In this document: positions 33,722 through 44,274 of the stretch, piece after piece
How the letters are laid out: every line of letters starts with the position of its first letter
How positions within the stretch are numbered: position 1 is the first letter of the stretch
Source of the DNA: Macrophomina tecta
Taxonomy: Eukaryota > Ascomycota > Dothideomycetes > Botryosphaeriales > Botryosphaeriaceae
Reading direction: 5' to 3'
DNA length: 64,000 bases
Assembly (NCBI GenBank): GCA_024180945.1
Contig: JAKSGN010000041.1
Coordinates: forward strand, 372,001-436,000
The notes under the pieces: model-generated
What the model was told of the DNA's origin: nothing
The model's database searches: none
The model's input: the letters and a program-made list of their open reading frames with translations, nothing else
Position numbers and translations under genes: made by a program

Positions 33722-34893
33722 AATTTTGAACCTCTGGGACCGCTCCATTGGATCTGCGCTCATGACCATGTTTGCCGTTCTGGGATTGATTCTGAGTGCG
33801 TGTTGCTACAACATTGGAACCTATTGTGCTGCGCAGGTATTTCACATCTGCGTCCAAGACCCTGTGGCGGAATGGCTTACCACTTGACAGGTTTTCTACA
33901 GCATCGGGTTCTACGGCTTGATCTTCTGTGTCGACGTTATCACAGCGGATACATCAACGCTGCGCAATCGAGGCCTTGCTTACGCGTTCACTTCCTCTCC
34001 CTACATCATCACAGCTTACGCAGGCCCGGCTGCGGCCGCGCACTTCTACGAGTCCAACTGGCGATGGGGTTATGGCTGTTTTGCCATCGTCCTGCCCCGT
34101 CTTTGCCGCGGTCGAGCACTGGGTGGCGCCGGTCCCCTTCCTCCCCTGGGAAATGCTCGCGGCGCGGACGGTGCTCGGCGCCTGCCTGGTGGACGCCACG
34201 TACCAGATCTCGTGCTACTGCTGGGACGACTACTACACCTCGTACCTGCAAGTGATGTACGGGGTGAGCGTGGAGACGGTCGGGCACATCGGCAGCATCT
34301 TCGACGTCGTGTCGGGCGTGTGGCTGCTCGGCGTCGGGCTGTGCGTCAAGAAGACAGGCCGGTTCCGGTGGCTGCTGTTCTGGGCGGTGCCGCTGTACAT
34401 CCTCGGCATCGGCCTCATGATCTACTTCCGCCAGCCGCACTGGAGCGTCGGCTACAACGTCATGTGCCAGGTCTTCCTCGCCCTCTCGGGCGGCACCATG
34501 ATCATCGTGCAGCAGGTCGCCGTGCTCGCGGTCGCAAACCACAACAACGCCGCGTCCTCCCTCGCCTTCCTCAACGTCTTCGGCAACATGGGCAGTGCTG
34601 TTGGAAGCAGCATCTCCGGTGCCATCTGGACGCACACGCTGCCCGCGGCGCTGAAGCGGCTGCTGCCGGCGGAGGCCAAGGCAGATTGGGAGACGATTTA
34701 TGATTCGCTAGATGTGCAATTGAGCTATGCGAGGGGCACGCCGGTCCGGCATGCGATTAACCTCTCGTATGCGGAGGCGCAGAGCAGGATGCTGATTGCT
34801 GGCACGTGTATCATGGGGCTGTCGCTTGGCTGGATGTTTCTGGTCAGGGATTTGAAGGTTACCAAGCAGCAGACGAAGGGTGTTTTGTTCTAA
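33708..34893 (+). pseudogene. Siderophore-iron transporter (MFS, SIT/MirB-like), truncated and internally deleted
   Basis: An ATG at 33708 overlaps the NRPS end. Exon 33708-33836 then 33891 onward reads LNLWDRSIGSALMTM, YCAAQ, VFYSIGFYGLIFCVDVITAD, TLRNRGLAYAFTSSPYIITAY and ESNWRWGYGCFAIVLP. These are strong marks of fungal siderophore-iron/H+ symporters from about the third membrane segment on. The first two segments are absent. At about 34080-34100 homology jumps, with a frame change, from WGYGCFAIVLP to FAAVEHWVAPVPFLPWEML, so the central loop and following helices (perhaps 100-150 residues in relatives) are missing. The C-terminal half continues intact to 34893 with several hydrophobic segments. 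Intact relatives sit in the plasma membrane or vesicles and import ferric siderophores. Confidence 0.8.
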
Positions 34894-36386
34894 GCAGTGG
34901 GCTGACAGTGTTGAATTACGGAGAGTGGAGGGACCGAGGGACTTTGAGGGTGCGAGAAGGTGGTTGTCGCGGAGCTTGGAATTGGGTGGTCGTGGAAATC
35001 ATGGCATCTAGGTCTCGACCGTGTCCTCCTTGGTTCGGACCTTGACCTCAGTGCGTGGCACTTTTGAGGCGGCGCAGTGTAGAGAAGAAGTGTAGCGGCC
35101 GGGAAGCAACTGAGTTATCTGATCCGAACTTCCATCAGCTAGCGCACCACTGCTCCCGACTCCCACGACCGACCGGGCCGTGCAATCTTGGCTCCACCCG
35201 TCTCATCGGTTCCATTGTTCTTGGCACATGATCGGAATTTTTCTGATCGACGGAAGCAAGGAACAAAGAAAATAAAAAAAGAAAAAGCCACTCACCCTAG
35301 CTTGCACACCCGCCGACGCGCCACAATGCATACCCCCGGCTAGCGGATCAGATAACGGCAATGTCCGGAACACGAACGCGAAAAGCGGATCTGATATCGG
35401 CAGCTGCCGGCAGCCTGCATCAAACCGACCCGCCCTGCGTCCGATCTCGCGACCCCCGACTAGCCGTCTTCTCAAGCTTCCAGAACGTGCTCGGCAATGT
35501 GCCCAAGTGGAGCTTGTTGCAGCTGCCGGAGATCCACCAACAATGGACCAGACATGTCGGCATTTCAGCGGAGCCCCTCTTCCCCGACCTCACACTCGAG
35601 GCCTTTTGCCGGAGACGCGTCAGATTCCAAGAAGCAGACACTCGGCGGCGCAGCAGACGATCCTCACGCGTAATGGCATGCGCGGTGCCATTGAGAACCC
35701 CCCCCCCCCCCCGCGATTAGCACCTCTACATACCGAGTTCTGGTTTAACCAGTCTGGTGAGTCGGCGATAGGCTCTGTTTTGGATACAGTGGCCGCCATA
35801 AGCCTACGTGAAGCCAACTTAGAAGTAAGCTGTTTGCATATGAGTGTTCCCCACGAAAGAAATAGCTCCATGTATATAGTGGAATAACCGAAGAAACGGC
35901 CGTTTAATATATTTTGAATGATACCCCTGAATCAAGCAGGCTTCTTCTCTACCTGATTTTGTTCAGTCACTACTTAGTCCAAACCATCAAGGTCCAAGAC
36001 GATACGGCGCCAGCCATATCCTGGATTACACGCAAGGTGATTGAGTGGGCTCCTACATTCGATAGCCTCCCGGAACTCCCAAGCAAGCAAGCATGGTTGG
36101 GTCGAGCGGACGTATCATTGAACATCAAGCAGCAAGAAGTCGATTTCATATCCCTTTAACTTCAATATGCTAGACTGAGGCCGGAGGTACAACTGCAGAA
36201 TCGAACAATCTCCCTCCATCACCAGCAAAAGAAATCCAATCCGTCATCCCGACTTTTTGCCTTCCGTATCAAGCGTAGAGAAAACTCCCCTCCAAATGAA
36301 AACGCCACCCATATGCCGAACCCCCACGCTATGCATGCATGCCCATAAAATCAAGAGACTTCCCCTTCCTCCGTAACACCCCCTTT
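34894..36386. other. Intergenic between transporter remnant and RPB2
   Basis: No gene is recognised. A C15 run lies at 35698-35712. Short frames at 35361-35887 and 35914-36159 lack family marks. The last about 200 bp should be the 3' UTR of RPB2. Composition returns to core-like values here. Confidence 0.6.
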
Positions 36387-39300
36387 TCAATCCTCCTCCG
36401 CCGGAAACTCATCTCCCAGCTTCAAACTCGCCTTGACATTCATGCTCAACAACTCCTGAATCAGCAGCTTCGCCGCATACGGAATCGTCATCCTCACCAC
36501 GCCCTTGCTGCTGCGACAACTCTGACACCAGCCCTGATAGCCCATCATGCCGCATCGCTCGCAGACATCACATTCATGCGCATCCGAGCTCAGCATCAGC
36601 CGCTCCAGCAACAACTGACTCGCGCCGTACGCGATCAGGCAGTCGCGTTCCATTTCGCCGAGACGCAGTCCACCGTCCCTCGAGCGACCCTCAGTAGGCT
36701 GGCGGGTGAGGATGGCGCGGGGGCCGCGAGCACGCGAGTGCATCTTGTCCTGAACCATGTGCTTGAGCTTCTGGTAGTAAATGGGGCCGAAGAAGACGTA
36801 GGCGGGGAGACACTCGCCCGTGATGCCCGACGTCAGCATGTCCTTGCCCGAGTACGAGAAACCGGCTTCGAGGAGGATCTGCGACATGTCTTCGGCCTTG
36901 GAGCCGCCGAAGCACGTCCCGTACTGCAGCTCGCCATTCATAACGCCCGCCTTGCCCGAGAGGAGTTCGAGCATTTTACCGACCGTCATGCGGGAGGGGA
37001 AACCGTGCGGATTCATGATAATGTCCGGGCAGATGCCCTGGTCGTTGAAGGGCATGTCAATCTGCTCGGCGATGATACCGACGACACCCTTCTGTCCGTG
37101 ACGGGAGGAGAACTTGTCGCCCAATTCGGGGCGACGGGTCTGGCGGGTCTGGATCTTGATGACGGGGGTGTTGGACTCGTTCTCGGTGAGGAGAACCTTA
37201 TCGACGTACGCAGGATCGGGCAGTTTATAGCTCATGGGGGTGGGACGGAACTCTGTAGGTTGCTTTCTCCTTTGCTGCTCTTCGAGGCCAACGGGGTTTG
37301 TCTGCACAGGCACAAACTTGTTGAGGTATACGTCATCCTTCTCAAGCAGCATGCCAACCTCCGCAATACCGTCAGACTCACCAACCTTCTTGTGCCTCGG
37401 GTTGACAGGCGTGCCATCAGCATTCCTCTCAGGGCCCGTGATCTTGTCTTGCGAGCCGTTGGCGTACGACTTGAGCGTTGTGGTGGCTTTCTTGAAGACC
37501 TGACAACGTCCGAATCCTCTATCGCAGGAAGCTTTGTTGATGACGAGAGCATCCTCAATATCGTATCCGGAGTAAGACATGACGGCAACGGTGGCGTTCT
37601 GGCCGGCGGGCAGCTTATCGTACTTGATAAGCTCAATCGTCCTCGTCTTGACCATAGGCTGCTGCGGGTAGACCATGAGGTAGAGCAGGGTGTCGATCCG
37701 GGTGAACTGGTTGTAGGCGATAGCACCGATGGCTTGTTTACCCATGGCACATTGGTAAGTGTTACGGGGAGACTGGTTGTGGTGAGGGTAGGGAATGAGA
37801 CCAGCGACGGCGCCGAGAATGGTGAAAGGCTCGATTTCAAGATGGGTGTGGTGCTCCTTGAGGTCCTTTTCGTAGATGCAGATGTTCGAGTCGTTCTCCT
37901 CGTTGACATCCAGGTACTCTACGAGGCCGCGAGAAATGAAGTCGTCGAACTCCATGGTGCCCTTCTGCAATGCCCTGAGGTATCGTGCAGACACTCTGGA
38001 TTTTCCACGCTCCACCACAATGAGGGGCCTGCAAATGCGCCCTTCGTCCGTGGCGATCTGGACAGCGCGGTGGTGGTGATTGATGTGGATGCTGACAAAC
38101 TCCGAGATGCGGCCCATGCGGCGGAACTTGCGGAAGCCGTTGAGAAACTGCCTGGGCTCACGGGTCAACGCCAACGGCGAGCCGTTGACAAAGACAATGT
38201 AAGCTCCATCTGAATACAGCTCTGTACCGCTGGCCGATTGGACGTCCTCTGCTCCCAGGATGAATACTATCCGCTTGACAGGATCCTCCGGCACCTCAGT
38301 CGTGATATGCGTCATGAGCGCCAAGTTCTTCACGAGACCGCAAGCTTCACCTTCAGGAGTATCCGACGTGCAAAGCATACCGAACTGGGAAGGCTGAAGG
38401 GCACGAGGACCCGAAACTTTTCTGGTCTTCTCGAATTGCGAGGTGATACGAGTCATCATGCCGAGTGCGGAGATGTAACTCAGACGGCTGAGAACGTGCG
38501 TAATACCGGCTCTCTCCATGCGGAAACGCTTCAAACTCCAATTTCCGGTAGCAATTGCTCTTTCCATGCCCGCGGTGATGCTCCAGCCGTGCGTTTGGAT
38601 GTGGTCGTACGCGTCGAATTCGGCGGCCCTGTTGGGTTTTTTGAGAATCTTGTCGATGGCAGCCTTGAATTGGTAGTTGAAGCTCTTAAAGCTGTCCTCG
38701 AACAACAAAGCCATCATCTGACCTGCCAACTCCAATCGCTTGTTTCCGACGTAATCTCGGTCATCCACCATCTTCGGGTCGTGAATGGCCATCAGGACCC
38801 TCCTAGTCATATAGGCGATGTAGAGAGCTTTCGGGCGGAAGTTCATGCCAACAACAGGAACGTGGCTCATCATCATGTTCGACAAAGCGTCAATGGCTTC
38901 CTGTTGGAGGTTCCGGGCTTGTCTGTTCCCGATAGGTTTCCTCAACTGGCGGGTACGCTGGCCGACGTACTCCAAAGCTTGGTGCTGTGTGTTGATCCTC
39001 TCGTTCTTCTCATTGTAGCAAGCTTCGAAGTTGACCGCGAACTCGTCCTGGTAAGCGCTATCGTCGCCAGCCACAAGTAGCAGGATTTCGTGCTCGGACT
39101 GGATACCCATGGCCTTGAATGCGATGACAACGGGGATGTCCTCGGTGAAGCAGTTGTGCTTGAGGTAGAGCAGGCCTTTCTTCAGCAGAACGTAACCCTT
39201 CGATTTCCGGTCGACCGTGAAACTGATGACGGAGGCCTGGATGATACCCTTCATCGACTCCACGATGACACGATTCTTGCTCAGCTGCTCCTGGACCAGG

Positions 39301-40197
39301 ATGACCTTCTCCTGCCCTCTGGTAATGAAATATCCACCAGGATCGATTGAGCACTCGCCCAGCTGGCCCATCTGCGACTCCGATTTACCCCAGAGGTGGC
39401 ACTTGTTGCTGCGCAGCATAATCGGCATCCTCCCGATATGAATTCCCTTCCTCTTAACCTTCACATTTCCCTTTTTGTACTCGACGTCCACCACGATCGG
39501 CGCCGCGTACGTCATGTCCCTGAGTCGACACTCGTTCGGCGTGATGGTGCTCTGAATGCCGCGCACATTCTCTTCCTCGACACGGCACGGCTTGAGCACG
39601 CGAATGTCCGTGTACCTCCAGAAGAACTTGTCATCGACATCGCTGTACACGTACTGGTTCGCGCGCAGGATCTCCTTGAGCTGGACGTCGACGAAGTAGT
39701 TGAACGAATCGATGTGCTGCTTCACCAAGCCCTTCACCTTCAGGAAGGCGGGCAGCAGGTTCCACTTGTCCTCGGCCGTGTTGATGGGGTCGGTCAGCGC
39801 CTTGCCGTAGTAGAAGGGCTGCAATACGGAGTCCATTCCGTCGTCGATGCGCCGCTGCGGCCTCCTACCCGATTTTCCGGTCGTCAACTGCTGTGTAGGC
39901 ACTGCGGCGGTCTCGGTGGCGGCGGCGCCATTATGTTGGACGGGAGCGTCGGCCATCGCAAGCTCGGGAGCTGCAGACGCTGGGGCTCCTTGCGCCCCAG
40001 TCGCGGTCGCTGTGGCGGGTTCGGATTCAGCGGGCTTCCTGCGTGGAACTGCGCGCGGTTTGCGGGCAGCTTTTGCGGCGGGCTGCTGTAATGAAATCAG
40101 TAAGCGCATTCGTGCGATTGACCGAAGCATAAGCTCCTACCTCGGCAGCGCCATCAGCACCGTCCTGAGGGCCGTCCTTCCTTGCTCTGGGCGGCAT
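36387..40197 (-). CDS. RPB2: DNA-directed RNA polymerase II second-largest subunit
   Basis: Two exons, 40197-40141 (19 codons) and 40085-36387, encode 1251 residues, the normal size for fungal RPB2. A low-complexity basic/Ala-rich leader differs from yeast. The conserved body includes DGMDSVLQPFYYGKALTDPI, CHLWGKSESQMGQLGECSID, the fork and wall regions, SDTPEGEACGLVKNLALM, the hybrid-binding stretch ELGDKFSSRHGQKGVVGII near residue 1008, and a C-terminal zinc ribbon (CDVCERCGMMGYQGWCQSC near 1190-1207). The protein forms the protomer opposite RPB1 in the nuclear polymerase II active centre. A 3-nt ambiguity at the acceptor (CAG CAG) changes only one Gln. A 624-codon antisense frame in this gene is a shadow. 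Confidence 0.97.
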
Positions 40198-40552
40198 GGT
40201 GTCGGGTCAGAGCTGTGGTTGGGATTGCGGCGGTTTTGCCCCGCGGGTTTGTGAGTTTTCTCAGCGGGAAGACTTCTGACTCGGAGGATCGCCGACGCGT
40301 GCCGCGGTGGGCGCCGTGTGCCCGCGGCACCGAAGTCGTGGCCGCACAGTCACTCAGAACGGTCAGAAGCCAACACAAGCTCTAGATGTCACTGGCGCTC
40401 AATTACTTGGGCGAGCGTCCAGGGCGAGTTCACTTCACTTTCGCCTCAGCAAATCAAACGTCTTCTTCATTTTCCACTGGTCACCCCACCACACAAGATC
40501 GCACGAGTCAAGCCAGGGTAAGCCATGCCATTTGGTCTGCTGCGGAAGATGT

Positions 40553-41714
40553 CTATGACCTGTCCTCGGGCGAGAATTTGTCATTCCAGAAGCCGCGGTA
40601 GTGCTTCTTGTCGCCAGATTCCGCCAGCTCTTTCACCTCGGCCGGCGTCAGCTTGAATGTCGCCACGCGCAGGTAGTCCGACAGTCGCTGCTCCTTGGAG
40701 CTCGTCGTGATCGGAATGATGTCCTGGTCGATGCACCACCTCAGCGAGATCTCGCCCTCGCTGACTGCATACTTCTTCGCCAGGGCCGCGCTGAAGTCGT
40801 CAATCGGACCAGGCTTGGCCTTGGTGACTGCGCTCAGAGGCCCGTACGCCTGGGTCGCGATGCCGTGCTTCTTGTGGAAGTCGATGAGCTTGTGGCGCTG
40901 CAGGTACGGGTGGAACTCGATCTGGTTGATGGCCGGCACGACCTTGGCCGTCTTGAGCGTCACCTCGAGGTGCTGCGGCAGGTAGTTGGAGACACCGATC
41001 GACTTAACCAGGCCGGCGGCCTTGACCTCCTCCATTTCGGCCCACTTGGCCTGGAGCTCCTCGTCCGACTGTGCAAAGAAGGGGGCGTGGATGAGGTAGC
41101 TGCCAAGTAGGAAACCAGCTTCAGCTTTGCCACGCACAAGCTGGGGGTGGGGGACTTACAGGTCCACGTAGTCCAGCTGCAGCTTCCTCAGGCTGTTCTT
41201 GATGGCGCTCTTGATGTCCTTGATGTTTGCATACACCTTGGTCGTCACGAACAGCTTCTCGCGGGGAACACCGCTCTCCTTGATGGCCTGGCCCAGTTCG
41301 GGCTCCGTCTTGTACATCTCGGCGCCATCGAGGTGGGTGTAGCCGAGCTTGATGGCAGTCTTGGTAGCTTCAACCAGGCTCTGGTCGATCTGCGACTCGT
41401 CGCCGGTTTTGTACCAGGCAGTTCCTGTCCCGTAGCCAAGCTATGGCGCCGCGGGCTGTCAGCTGATACTCGAAGTATGCGTGAATGGTGGAAGCGCAAA
41501 TAGAGGTGTTGGGGGCAGAGGCCGCGATTGCTAAGGGTTGGGGTGCGGCAGATGCTGACGGTAAGCGACAGCAGGCGGGGCTACGTAAGCTCTGCGCGTA
41601 GTTGTAATCCGCGCCTGGGATGAAAGAGCTGCCCAAAGATCTGCGACATACCATGGGAATGGAGTTGCCGTCGTTGAGCTTCAGGCTCGGGATCGGGGCG
41701 TTGAGGTCGGCCAT
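40553..41714 (-). CDS. Aldo/keto reductase (AKR superfamily)
   Basis: Three exons, 41714-41652, 41440-41160 and 41099-40553, encode 296 residues with consistent phases. The catalytic tetrad is visible: Asp and Tyr in YTHLDGAEMY, Lys in KLFVTTKVY and His in YLIHAPFF. Other marks are IGVSNYLPQHLE, NQIEFHPYLQ and the C-terminal NADPH-binding IPITTSSKEQRLSDYL. It is a cytosolic NADPH-dependent carbonyl reductase with a TIM-barrel fold. Upstream of MADLNAPIPSLK the same frame stays open to an ATG at 41903, adding 63 residues rich in Arg, Ser and Thr with no acidic residue, like a mitochondrial presequence; two start sites and dual targeting are possible. Only 355 bp separate its stop from the RPB2 start. 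Confidence 0.93.
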
Positions 41715-44274
41715 GGTGGAGTAGGGGCAGGTAGGTACAGCTGTGGGGTTTGCTCGCAAGAGTCGAGTTCGAGGAGGTGCCAATGGCCTTGTATAGAGGC
41801 GGAGAGTGGTGCGCGAAGTCGGGAGAAGGCGAACGTGGCCGGCAAAGGTGGAGCTCCGCGGGGCAGCAGACAGGGCCACACGAGCTGGCCTTAAGCTCTT
41901 CATCACCGGCGGGCCTCCACCACGAGTCTCACGGGGCTGCCAATCGGATAGACGCGGTGCAGCCGTGGTCTTGCAACACTGCGCCCGGCGTCAGCACTCT
42001 CCGCGCGTCGACACTGTTGCCATGTCGCTGGACTCTCGCGCGAGCACTCCCACCCCTCGCCAACCCCACCTTCGAGCGGACTTAGGCTTATGACGTAGCC
42101 CGAATTCGGACCTTCGCGCCGAAGCACGGTGCGAAAAGTTGTGCAGCACGCATAAATTCTCGGCCCGTCATGTGCATTAGTGTTCCAGCCCGGCTCAACC
42201 GCTGCCCAGGCCATTCGTTCTCCTTCTACAACCGCCGCCGGGCCCGTTTCGACACAATGTCACCCTCATTGTCCAATCGTTGCGGCTCGCAACACGGCCT
42301 GTCGATAAGGGTGAGCCGATGTTAGCACCGAATACACCTTAGCTGCCTGCTAATAAGAACAATCATCAGATTTTACAATCCTTAATTACTAAAGGCGCTG
42401 CAAGTCCGCATCTCCAGTCTTGACTCTTGCGTTCCGTGAAGGCCTTCCATTAAGCGAACCGGCTCCGAACCGAGTAAAGAGGGACGGAGGGGAGCCTCTA
42501 TTTTACCGACAAGCATTAGATGTTGGTGAGCAATAAACAGGCTCAAGCAACCACTGTGCTTTGCTGTTTTCCATGTTGATAACCTACCCAAGAAGTCGAA
42601 AGCCAGAGCATCAGACCATGCTGCCCCAGGAACCGGTTTGGCCACGCTCTGCGCACGAGCGCTTATCACCCGCGCGCTACTCATTGGGCATAATACCAGT
42701 TTGTATACGTTTGAGGAAGACAGGCAATGAAGTCTAAACAGACTAACAGACCATAATACCCAAGAATTTGGCCAGATCGTCAGGCAGAGGTTTGCAATGT
42801 ACCAGAAAGCTTTAATGTTACCCCACTCCCAATTCAATCCCATCTTCGAACTTCTGGAGCAGGAAGGCGCCACCGGAGGAGTTTGAAGAGGTGCTGGCGA
42901 GTGGGGCGAGCGGGGGGAGGAAATACCATCGTTGTCTTCTGGGGATGGCGGTGGTGGTAGTAGTAGTGATGACGGTCGGGAAGAAGAAGGGCCGGGGAAG
43001 AGCGCTACGGCCACTGCTACTGAGCGTGTGGAACGCCCTGTTTCTCTGGCCTCGTCAAAGTCCGTAAGCACGCCGGATGCGAGTAGGGAGGAGGAGGAGC
43101 GGGCGTGGCACTTCGAGGGAGATAAAGAAGAGTCGGGCGAGGTGCGCGGGGGTTGGAAAGTTCGCTGGAACACATGCTTGCTGCTCCATAGACTATCCTC
43201 ACATCAAATATCCACCGCCGATAGTGTCTACCAGTTCCTTTTCCACCTCCCCTAACGCCCTGAACACCTTGCTCTTATTTCCATTCTACGTCGGCATCGC
43301 CACACCGTTAGCGGGATTGGCCCCGGATGAAGTTTGCAACCTGAGTTTTATTTGAGCGATCTTGTGTGCGGAGATGAGAGGCACAAATGAACGCATGAGA
43401 TGAAGACCACTAATTCGATACGGTAAACACTCCGAGCCTTGTTTAAAGCAACGACACAACAAGTAGAAGACGCTGTGACGTCACGCATGCCAAAACAGAA
43501 ATTTCCGTTTGCGGCACAGAAAAACGGCCGACCTCGACGGGCCTGAAAGCGCACTCGTCGCGGCCGTGGCTTTTATACCGACACTATCTACCTACCCACA
43601 AACCAACAGCTTCCCTTCACACTAAGAGACAAGGTCATGAGGCCAAGCTGTCTCAGACCCTTCTCTGAGAAGAGACGGTTCAGGCGAGGAAGTATCGCGC
43701 TGTCTCTTCCTCTTCTGTGATCAGTCCTTCAACCCCCTACTGAAAGGTGTGTTCTCACTCCCTTTGGCCATCACAACCGCATCAGACACAGTTTCAAGAA
43801 GAGAGTAGTTTCGCAATTGCTTCTATCCACCGCCGTAGCCACCGCTTCTCTTCGATATTACACTACCGCCTCCCATTCTCGAAGAGCCACCACAAAGGGA
43901 GGGAGAGAGAAACGCACAGACAGAGAGAAAGGGGGTGCGAGACAGAGCTAATCAAAGGATAAGAATTGAAAAGGCCATCAGGGATCGTAGGCGCAATCGA
44001 TGTTTCGTCTTACAAACATCTCTTCCCTCCCTCTCTCTTTTGTATCCACACACCACATGGTTATCCCGTCTCTCATAATCACCATCATCGTCCCTCCAAT
44101 AGGTATTTATCCGTCTGTTAAGACTACTCAAAACGTTGCATGCCAAAACAAAAATTCAAAGGTTGTATTGTATTAAAAAGACGTAGCCAGGCTAACACGA
44201 GACACGAAAAAGAAAAAAGAAAGAGGAAAGGAGGGACAGACGACGTGCATCGATGTTCCTGTTACGCTTCAATT
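41715..44274. other. Intergenic region between AKR and H+-ATPase genes
   Basis: No gene is confidently seen. Low-complexity open frames overlap at 42840-43255 on both strands (plus: GGGGSSSDDGREEEG; a third plus frame has a short hydrophobic run MAVVVVVVMTVG) and might be an exon of an unknown gene. A purine-rich tract lies at about 43895-43945. The right end is the 3' UTR of the H+-ATPase. Confidence 0.5.

Noticed and set aside
36339..38213. 624-codon plus-strand open frame
   Set aside because: Antisense to RPB2, whose minus-strand product is unmistakable.
42382..43173. 263-codon minus-strand open frame
   Set aside because: It begins with GTG rather than ATG, is Ser/Pro low-complexity and overlaps an equally plausible plus-strand frame; not supported as a gene.
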